NCBI GenBank assembly: GCA_002323325.1
Contig: DCQA01000014.1
Coordinates: 1 to 20,961, forward strand
From: Coxiellaceae bacterium UBA1530
GTDB lineage: Bacteria > Pseudomonadota > Gammaproteobacteria > Coxiellales > Coxiellaceae
Length of the DNA stretch: 20,961 bases
Reading direction: 5' to 3'
The notes under the pieces are model-generated. The model was not told the origin of the DNA. It worked only from the letters and a program-made list of their open reading frames with translations, and searched no databases. How positions within the stretch are numbered: the stretch's first letter is position 1; each line of letters opens with the position of its first letter. The position numbers were made by a program, and so were the translations under genes. Positions 16,401 through 20,961 of the stretch are shown here, one piece after another.

Positions 16401-16864
16401 CCATTAATAGCGAACCCAGGCAGTCACAACAAGCCTCAGTGGAATGCGGCATTCCTGCCTTACTACCTGATACATATATTCACGATGTCAACACACGCTT
16501 ATCGCTGTATCAACGGATCAATGACTGCCAAGATAAAGAACGTATTGATGACCTACAATCCGAATGCATTGACCGATTTGGATTATTACCACAACCCGCT
16601 AAAAACCTATTCGCTATTCAAGAGCTTCGCCATAAAGCCACTCAATTGGGCATTGAAAAAATAGAGATCAAACAAACTTTTGGCTATATTACCTTTAAGC
16701 AAGAGCATGCGGTTGACCCAGCTCACTTAATTCATTTGATACAAAATCAACCCAAACTTTATCAATTGCACACCCAATCAGGCATACGATTTACTTGTAC
16801 AGCCAAGTCCCATGATCGCATAACAACCATACAGAGCGTCCTGACTGATATTCATCATGAGTAA
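13424..16864 (+). CDS. mfd: Transcription-repair coupling factor Mfd
   Basis: A 1146-residue Mfd (E. coli 1148), the ATP-driven translocase that dislodges stalled RNA polymerase and recruits UvrA. Domains in order: the UvrB-like N-terminal region (GEFLVRGSIIDVYPMG), the RNA polymerase-interacting domain around 480-545 (LSIGDLVVHLEHGVGRYLGL), the RecG-like helicase core with Walker A GDVGFGKT (630-637), DEEH box (731-734), TATPIPRT and RGRVGRS near 902-908, and the C-terminal TRCF domain. Everything expected is present with no frameshift. AAGGA (13410-13414) 9 nt before ATG 13424 supports the start. The last eight bases overlap the start of the U-box gene. Confidence 0.98.
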   Translation: MANVLHPDCPQSHQNNHRWGGLVYSAKTLACAQLATQSSGPLCLLTADIHAAEQLRRELPFFLPDQFPVLYFPDRETLPYDMFSPHQDLVSERLRVLATLPQLSRGIVIAALPTVMHVLPPSSHLSAHSLQLAKEQTLLVDQFRQQLVLGGYRHVSQVMEHGEFLVRGSIIDVYPMGSELPVRIELFDDTIDSLRTFDPETQRTVEKITELTLLPAQEYALDDEAIAHFRQAWRATFSGNPLDSPSYEAITDGHHLAGVEMYLPLFFEDTSVFMDYLPQNTRIIQTQPLNAHLDQFLNEVNHRYEQYRYDQTRPLLPPSQLFMSSDVFFSRLNSFSCIRIDDSADHNTHDDFEIVALPTFNSQTKEITAYQDLAVWLKDKKGRMLFTAESAGRREVMQQQLKAVGLSPSLCESWNDFLNSDVEIGLTVANLDHGFFDHQNTITIITESDIHGDYVAQRRKRRSHSTLEQHAIIKHLTELSIGDLVVHLEHGVGRYLGLEKLNTGGLEAEYLVLEYANNDKIFVPVTSLFMISRYNGQDSEHVSLHRLGSTAWEKAKRKAAEKIHDVAAELLALHAKREATPGQAFSIEEHDYQRFRSAFPFEETPDQMNAIDAVREDMTTAKSMDRLVCGDVGFGKTEIAMQAAFIAVMNGQQVSVLVPTTLLAQQHYQTFCDRFADWPISIGVVCRLQTPKQQKITLEQLALGQVDIIIGTHKLLQPTIRFKKLGLIIVDEEHRFGVRQKEKIQAMRAEVDLLTLTATPIPRTLNMALSGTRDLSIIATPPAKRLAIKTFLQRFSSTIIQEAMQRELLRGGQLYFLHNDVASMETMKEQLSTMVPQARIAIAHGQMSEKQLERVMADFYHQKFNVLLSTTIIESGIDVPTANTILINKADRFGLAQLHQIRGRVGRSHHQAYAYLLVDEPTAISKDAQKRFDALLSQDDLGAGFYLATHDLEIRGAGELLGEGQSGHMQAIGFTLYMDMLEEAVEAIKAGKPINSEPRQSQQASVECGIPALLPDTYIHDVNTRLSLYQRINDCQDKERIDDLQSECIDRFGLLPQPAKNLFAIQELRHKATQLGIEKIEIKQTFGYITFKQEHAVDPAHLIHLIQNQPKLYQLHTQSGIRFTCTAKSHDRITTIQSVLTDIHHE

Positions 16865-17717
16865 ATTATTCGTCACCAATCATAACCCCCATCGAACCGA
16901 TTACATCAAAATCATCGGATGGCTTCTGATGCCTTATTCAATAGCTATAAATGTCTATTGTTTATTGGTTTCGCTCAATAATAATACTGACAAAGATATA
17001 TTTTCCTTTGTGTTTAATCCGCTTAGAGGTCAATTAATGCTATTAATATTGTCTGGCAAGATGATCACAAGGGGCGTTGATTGCTTAACCCTACCTTCAG
17101 ATCATTATATGGTAGATAAAGAAACCGCTTTTATAATGATGTGCGAGCATAAAACAGATCACATTGATTTAGTAAAAGTGATGGGTCGCTATGAGTCACT
17201 GCCTACCAATCCTGCCTTACTCATAACATTAATCCCGCTAATACAATTTACATTATCAAACTTTAATGATGTCATTTCACTAAATAATAATTACCACATT
17301 GCCTCTTTTAGTACATTAGAATTACTGAAATTCATTTCATCGGCCTTGATGGTTTGTCATGCTTGCAAGACCATGAAATTGTATGGAGTCAATCTTTTTA
17401 TGTCTCGCATCCCTGGCTGTCGCCAACAAGACTTTGATAAACTCGGAATAACCCCCAAAGACGAGTTCATTTGCCCAATCACCTTTCAGGTGATAAATCA
17501 ACCGTACAGCGTTATCACACAACAAGGTGTTAGTAGGCTTCACACTTATGAGATGACAGCCATCCATCAATGGATCAGTCAAGCTATCGCCAACAAAACA
17601 GAACCCAAAGACCCATACACGAGACAACCGCTGATTCACCCTTTCATGATCTTTAATGCCAAGATTAATCATGAAATTGAGACTACTATTGAATCTCATA
17701 AAGGAAATCGAGCATAG
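16857..17717 (+). CDS. Membrane-associated U-box protein, putative E3 ubiquitin ligase effector
   Basis: A 286-residue protein with hydrophobic segments near 18-40, 118-137 and 155-168 and a C-terminal U-box at about 200-278. The U-box shows the characteristic pattern DEFICPITFQVINQPYSV, then YEMTAIHQWI, DPYTRQPL and the closing FNAKINHEI. This is the E2-docking fold of E3 ubiquitin ligases, which bacteria lack a use for; Legionella LubX is a known U-box effector. The I-C-P-I-T docking loop is intact, so E2 binding is plausible. The N-terminal half is unrecognised and may anchor the protein in a host membrane. ATG 16857 lies inside the mfd 3' end (ATGAGTAA), so translation is probably coupled to mfd. 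Secretion and ligase activity are inferred. Confidence 0.75.
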   Translation: MSKLFVTNHNPHRTDYIKIIGWLLMPYSIAINVYCLLVSLNNNTDKDIFSFVFNPLRGQLMLLILSGKMITRGVDCLTLPSDHYMVDKETAFIMMCEHKTDHIDLVKVMGRYESLPTNPALLITLIPLIQFTLSNFNDVISLNNNYHIASFSTLELLKFISSALMVCHACKTMKLYGVNLFMSRIPGCRQQDFDKLGITPKDEFICPITFQVINQPYSVITQQGVSRLHTYEMTAIHQWISQAIANKTEPKDPYTRQPLIHPFMIFNAKINHEIETTIESHKGNRA

Positions 17718-17727
17718 AATGAATCAG

Positions 17728-17749
17728 GTCAGTGGAATTATACGCTGAC
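17728..17749 (+). other. Small hairpin after the U-box gene
   Basis: GTCAGTG (17728-17734) can pair with CGCTGAC (17743-17749) through seven pairs including one G-U, ten bases after the stop codon. No T tract follows, so it is at best a weak terminator. The rest of the 250-bp gap to the next gene shows nothing I can name. Confidence 0.25.
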
Positions 17750-17967
17750 ATGTTAAAATCAAGTGTGAAGCTAATCGGTTTAACCACTTACTGCTTGAAT
17801 AGCAAAGATCATTGGCGCATTCACAGCTATTAAGACTCAACCATTAATTTTTTCAGCCACACTAAATCAGTGGCAGTGAAAGTTGGTAGTCTTTGTCTAC
17901 TGTTGTTAGGCACTGATACTTACCATTTAGCCGCCGCACACCAAATGACCCATGCGTATCAATGCAG

Positions 17968-18186
17968 TCATTTGCAGCGCGATCTTTTCGGATATCGCTC
18001 GCAGTTTTTTTTCCAAGAGCATGAGGATCCATCAGAACCTCCCCCACTTGAGTAACAACATCCGCTTTGACATTCACCACAATGACGACATCCATCTCCA
18101 TGTCGCTTATCTCCTGCAAAACCCACAGAGACGCACAAAACACAAACTACACAGCCGGTAGCCATTTTTCTTATTACCGAGAGCAT
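17968..18186 (-). CDS. Small exported cysteine-rich protein
   Basis: A 72-residue protein with a signal peptide (residues 1-24, hydrophobic GCVVCVLCVSVGFA, cleavage likely after GFA). The mature part of 48 residues holds eight cysteines in the pattern C-x2-C-x2-C-x3-CC-x11-C-x5-C-x8-C, a Gly/Ser hinge (SSGGGSDGSS) and a basic C-terminus (ERYPKRSRCK). Eight cysteines would allow four disulfides, a build shared with defensin-like, toxin and small metal-binding proteins; I recognise no family. A textbook AAGGAG sits 8-9 nt before ATG 18186, which decides the start over upstream codons (18207) and is the strongest reason to believe in this gene. Overlapping frames on both strands lack such signals. 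Divergent from the CE-clan protease gene. Confidence 0.7.
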   Translation of the reverse strand: MLSVIRKMATGCVVCVLCVSVGFAGDKRHGDGCRHCGECQSGCCYSSGGGSDGSSCSWKKNCERYPKRSRCK

Positions 18187-18271
18187 GATCGATCTCCTTT
18201 TTGTCAATACGTTCTAATAGTAGTAGATGAATCCAGAAATACAAATAGTAATAATATTCATTATTTCAACG

Positions 18272-18312
18272 CTTTGAGGTACTCAAAGTGGGTTGTCACT
18301 GAGCCACCCACT
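18272..18312. repeat. Two adjoining inverted repeats between divergent genes
   Basis: CTTTGAG-GTA-CTCAAAG (18272-18288) is a perfect 7-bp dyad. It overlaps by two bases a second stem, AGTGGGT (18287-18293) with ACCCACT (18306-18312), which is followed by CTTTTAAT on the plus strand. They share bases, so only one can form at a time. They may be operators for the divergent genes or an orphan terminator. Confidence 0.4.
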
Positions 18313-18335
18313 CTTTTAATAATTTCATAAGGTTT

Positions 18336-18368
18336 GTTAATATTGTGTTAATAAATCAATAGTATAAT
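18336..18368 (+). promoter_or_regulatory. PmrA-like box and consensus -10 of the CE-clan protease gene
   Basis: GTTAAT-ATTGT-GTTAAT (18336-18352), then 10 nt, then TATAAT (18363-18368). The TTAA cores, the central TT and the 10-nt gap are identical in layout to the site before the second L,D-transpeptidase; only the first base of each half-site (G for Y) deviates. The predicted leader to ATG 18463 is about 88 nt. Confidence 0.55.
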
Positions 18369-18462
18369 TAGAGAACAAAGTCACGCTCTCTTCTTCAGTA
18401 GCAGTAGGGTTCAACGTTAGATTGTCCAAGTGGAGATAATCTATCATCAAGGGTTCAATCAT

Positions 18463-19803
18463 ATGGATAACCATAAACAATCTGATCTTTTTATTGGTAA
18501 GGAACGTCTATCCAAGCAGAGTCATCTAATAGAGTTTTCTCAATTACCAAAGATAACTTGGGCTATGATGCAAAACGACCTCATACCGCGCTATATTGGT
18601 TCTGCGATATTCTTCTTGGAACTCACATCACCTGAGCTCGAAAAGGAACTCAATCTATCCGACGGACCCTCAAGAAAATACAACTTTTTAGAAATGAGTC
18701 ATGTAGAGACACTCATCGAAAAGCTCCATGATAAAGATACCAGCGATTGCAAGCTGGCCGTTATCATGAATTGTTGTGGTCACACGTTAACCTGCGTTTT
18801 TCAGCGTGAAGAGATAATAGATGGCAATGACATTGAAATATACGTAAATATTTTCAATGTCGACTCGGTTGCTTTTGATTTTGATGGAAGTGATTTTTTA
18901 AAAGAAGATTTTGTGACGCTCATAAAGCACTATCAAACTTCAGATAATGGTCAGTTTGTTCGGTTATATTCAACCGGATTTATTGAAACCGACGAAAAAA
19001 AATCTAGACGTCAATATCAAGATGGTATTTGCGCATCTTACGCCATTATTGACTCTATTATGATGCTCAGTGTGCCAACAATCACCGAGCATATGCAAGA
19101 TCCATCAAACCATGCCATTTCTCTTGAGGACATTGCAGGAGTCTATTCTGTGGAATTCCTTCCTGAGCACCTTATGTTATTAACGCAGAGTATCACCGGC
19201 AAAACTAGCGGCACCTATTCTTTGCAGTCGTACTTGGATGAGATGAAAAATAACAATGATCTCAAGGAAAGTAAACTGATGTTGAATATACTCTTAAGGC
19301 CTCAAACACCCAGAACTTTTTTTGATGACATTTCGCGCGCACAAAAAGGTATTTCAGAAAAAGAAAAAAAGGAGGCAATGCAATTTAAGGATGCCATTAT
19401 CAGTCGAATGCCCTTAAGTGCTTCAATACCTTCTGATTGCAATCTAACAGAAATCATTACGCACCTGCGTCTATATGACTCAGATTACAAAAGCATCATC
19501 ATGAAAATGATCAACTATATTCTCTACACGAGCTTTGAAAAAGTCGCTCATCATGAGCCGAAACTAAAAGATTTCATAGACCAAGTATCAAGCGAACATG
19601 GCATTTGGGATGTGGCCGTTGACTATTTTGATAATGGCCCAATACCAAGTAACAATCAAGACAAACTGCCTTATGATGATCTCGATGATAGTCGTTCAAA
19701 GAGCCCTGGCGCATTTTTTTTTAGACCAGTGAGCCCTACAAATCAACAAGGAAAAGATTTGCAAGCAGCTTGTGCTAACGGTCATGTAAAAGGCTCGCTA
19801 TAG
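18463..19803 (+). CDS. CE-clan (ULP/YopJ-like) cysteine protease or acyltransferase, putative effector
   Basis: A 446-residue protein with a candidate CE-clan catalytic set: H107 in NCCGHTLTCVF, D134 in NIFNVDSV, Q184 and C190 in QYQDGICASYAI. The Q-x5-C spacing and the order His, Asp, Gln, Cys are those of ULP/SENP proteases and related bacterial deubiquitinases and YopJ acetyltransferases. H-to-D is 27 and D-to-C 56 residues, near the ranges of the clan. The usual Trp after His is Thr and the residue after Cys is Ala, so this is a divergent member. Residues 205-446 are unrecognised, with a Lys/Glu-rich helix near 290-310. ATG 18463, 9 nt after AAGGG, is preferred over GTG 18430. No signal peptide. 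It ends 9 bp from the convergent methyltransferase gene. Confidence 0.6.
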   Translation: MDNHKQSDLFIGKERLSKQSHLIEFSQLPKITWAMMQNDLIPRYIGSAIFFLELTSPELEKELNLSDGPSRKYNFLEMSHVETLIEKLHDKDTSDCKLAVIMNCCGHTLTCVFQREEIIDGNDIEIYVNIFNVDSVAFDFDGSDFLKEDFVTLIKHYQTSDNGQFVRLYSTGFIETDEKKSRRQYQDGICASYAIIDSIMMLSVPTITEHMQDPSNHAISLEDIAGVYSVEFLPEHLMLLTQSITGKTSGTYSLQSYLDEMKNNNDLKESKLMLNILLRPQTPRTFFDDISRAQKGISEKEKKEAMQFKDAIISRMPLSASIPSDCNLTEIITHLRLYDSDYKSIIMKMINYILYTSFEKVAHHEPKLKDFIDQVSSEHGIWDVAVDYFDNGPIPSNNQDKLPYDDLDDSRSKSPGAFFFRPVSPTNQQGKDLQAACANGHVKGSL

Positions 19804-19812
19804 GCTGCGAGG

Positions 19813-20823
19813 TTACGGCTTACGAAAGCGATAATGGGTAACAAACCACTCGGTGCCTTTATCCCATGCAAAAAGTTGCTCACAAGCCCTAAAGAATAAT
19901 TCCCAATACTCATATTGCAAACGGGGTTTATCGTAGTGTGACGAAAAAAGATCGAGAATAGAGGATTTGTGAGCATGTAAATTTTCAAGCCAGTGGCGAC
20001 AGGTTTTTGCATAGTGCTCACCATTGACCTGCCAGCGCTGCTCAATGGGAATGGCATGATCAAAAAATAATAATAAATCCTCACTTGGCATAATCCCATC
20101 TGTAAAAAAATGCTTCGCCATCCAGCTGGTTTCAGGATCATAGGCATAGGTAAGATATTGATGACAGAAATGATGCACAAACAAAATTCCTTGTGAGTTA
20201 AGGGCATTACTTAAGCGTTGAAATAGTTGAGTATAATTTCTCACATGCTCAAATAATTCGATACTAACGATCCGGTCATAGCGCTGCGATAGAGAGAGAT
20301 CATTGACATCTGTTTTCATGCAAGTGACAGGTTTCAAGCCTCGCTGTTGAAGTTGCTTCTGTATGAATGCTTGTTGGGTTGTAGAGTTTGAGACAGCCGT
20401 GATTTGTGCATTAGGATAATGTTCAGCAATGTAACAGGTCAACGACCCCCATCCACACCCAAGGTCTAAAATAGTTTGACCATCCTGTATATCTGCACGT
20501 TCACAAGTGAGCTTTAACATCGCCTTCTCAGCATCCGCTAAATGATTGCTGTTAGTGTAATCACAGCAACTGTACTTCATGTGTGGTCCAAGTACATACC
20601 GAAAGAAATCCGTTGGGACTTCGTAGTGCTGTTGATTCGCTAAAGCCGTTGATAAGGCAATTGGACTCTGCTTGAGTTGACCAACAAAATCGCGTTTACA
20701 ATTTCCGTGAGTTTTTCTATAACGGGCTTTTTCATCCTTGAGGGTACGTTTTATTTTTTGATGAATCACAGAACGGTATATGTAACCTGGGATACGTCCA
20801 GTGTTCAATAATGTGTCTAACAT
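19813..20823 (-). CDS. CFA synthase-like SAM-dependent methyltransferase
   Basis: A 336-residue class I methyltransferase of the cyclopropane-fatty-acid synthase superfamily, nearest in look to the coclaurine N-methyltransferase-like branch. Landmarks are QHYEVPTDFFRYVLGP (65-80), MKYSCCDY (82-89), the SAM-binding LDLGCGWGSL (119-128), AVSNSTTQ (143-150), SIELFEHV (187-194) and the C-terminal YEYWELFFRACEQLFAW. CFA synthase itself is longer (about 380) with an N-terminal lipid-binding domain, which here is short and replaced by a basic stretch (KIKRTLKDEKARYRK), so lipid cyclopropanation is unproven and a small-molecule or amine substrate is possible. AAGGAC 7 nt before ATG 20823 supports the start. 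Transcribed alone; the 138 bp upstream show no clear promoter. Confidence 0.85.
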   Translation of the reverse strand: MLDTLLNTGRIPGYIYRSVIHQKIKRTLKDEKARYRKTHGNCKRDFVGQLKQSPIALSTALANQQHYEVPTDFFRYVLGPHMKYSCCDYTNSNHLADAEKAMLKLTCERADIQDGQTILDLGCGWGSLTCYIAEHYPNAQITAVSNSTTQQAFIQKQLQQRGLKPVTCMKTDVNDLSLSQRYDRIVSIELFEHVRNYTQLFQRLSNALNSQGILFVHHFCHQYLTYAYDPETSWMAKHFFTDGIMPSEDLLLFFDHAIPIEQRWQVNGEHYAKTCRHWLENLHAHKSSILDLFSSHYDKPRLQYEYWELFFRACEQLFAWDKGTEWFVTHYRFRKP

Positions 20824-20961
20824 GATGCGTCCTTACTTGAAAAATAACTATGCACAAAATACGCGAGGCTATGCCCTGTGTCCAGAAAAAATAATGCTTA
20901 TAAGGTGATAAAATTCACTAACAAGATAACTCTATCGTAAGCGTAACACGAACTACGCCCT

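Noticed and set aside
17862..18143. 93-residue minus-strand frame overlapping the Cys-rich gene in another frame
   Set aside because: No ribosome site or signal peptide, whereas the overlapping 72-residue frame has a strong Shine-Dalgarno and an export signal.
8..18457. CATCAAGGG repeated near 8, 3525 and 18446 (12-bp match between the last two)
   Set aside because: Only short matches at unrelated positions; the copy at 18446 is explained by the ribosome binding site of the protease gene and the first lies inside a coding frame.
1..20961. CRISPR arrays, tRNA or rRNA genes
   Set aside because: I saw no regularly spaced repeats, and none of the intergenic gaps shows a cloverleaf or rRNA-like sequence by eye.

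Overview
The window looks like a chromosomal segment of a moderately AT-rich gammaproteobacterium. It carries a normal gammaproteobacterial gene set (trmB, mutY with a full iron-sulfur cluster motif, yggX, mfd of near-E. coli length). Between these genes lie proteins with eukaryote-like or host-targeting folds: a PPP-type metallophosphatase, a DXD glycosyltransferase, a membrane U-box protein and a CE-clan (ULP/YopJ-like) cysteine protease. Effector-like genes scattered singly among household genes are typical of the Legionellales (Legionella, Coxiella, Berkiella and relatives). That placement is an inference from gene content; no rRNA, tRNA or secretion genes are present to confirm it.

Layout. 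1-1601: the C-terminal end of a COG3176-type GNAT/hemolysin acyltransferase cut by the window edge, then a YwaF-type membrane protein. 1727-3484: a metallophosphatase-like protein. 3602-4882: an orphan tyrosine recombinase. 4973-6375, minus strand: two exported L,D-transpeptidases of different families, separated by a bidirectional terminator. 6376-6720: non-coding, with a strong promoter/operator for the second transpeptidase and a 161-bp element with 28-29 bp imperfect terminal inverted repeats. 6721-7873, minus strand: a membrane-anchored RRM RNA-binding protein and trmB. 7968-10153, plus strand: mutY-yggX-glycosyltransferase, a compact operon. 10394-13253, minus strand: a small one-TM protein, a MATE transporter and an unrecognised 331-aa protein. 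13424-17717, plus strand: mfd with the U-box gene overlapping its 3' end. 17968-18186, minus strand: a small exported protein with eight cysteines in 48 mature residues. 18463-19803: the CE-clan protease. 19813-20823, minus strand: a CFA-synthase-like methyltransferase.

How it fits together. Two household operons (mutY-yggX and mfd) each end in a gene with host-directed features, and an E3-like U-box gene lies within 1 kb of a putative Ub/Ubl protease. Upstream of the second L,D-transpeptidase and of the CE-clan protease I see the same promoter layout: tandem TTAA half-sites matching the PmrA box reported for Legionella/Coxiella (cTTAA-N2-TT-N2-cTTAA), then exactly 10 nt, then a -10 box. Weaker versions lie before the metallophosphatase and the unknown 331-aa gene. 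This suggests one two-component regulon covering envelope remodelling and effector-like genes, and is the most interesting non-coding signal here. All effector assignments are inferences from domain motifs and context, not demonstrated secretion.
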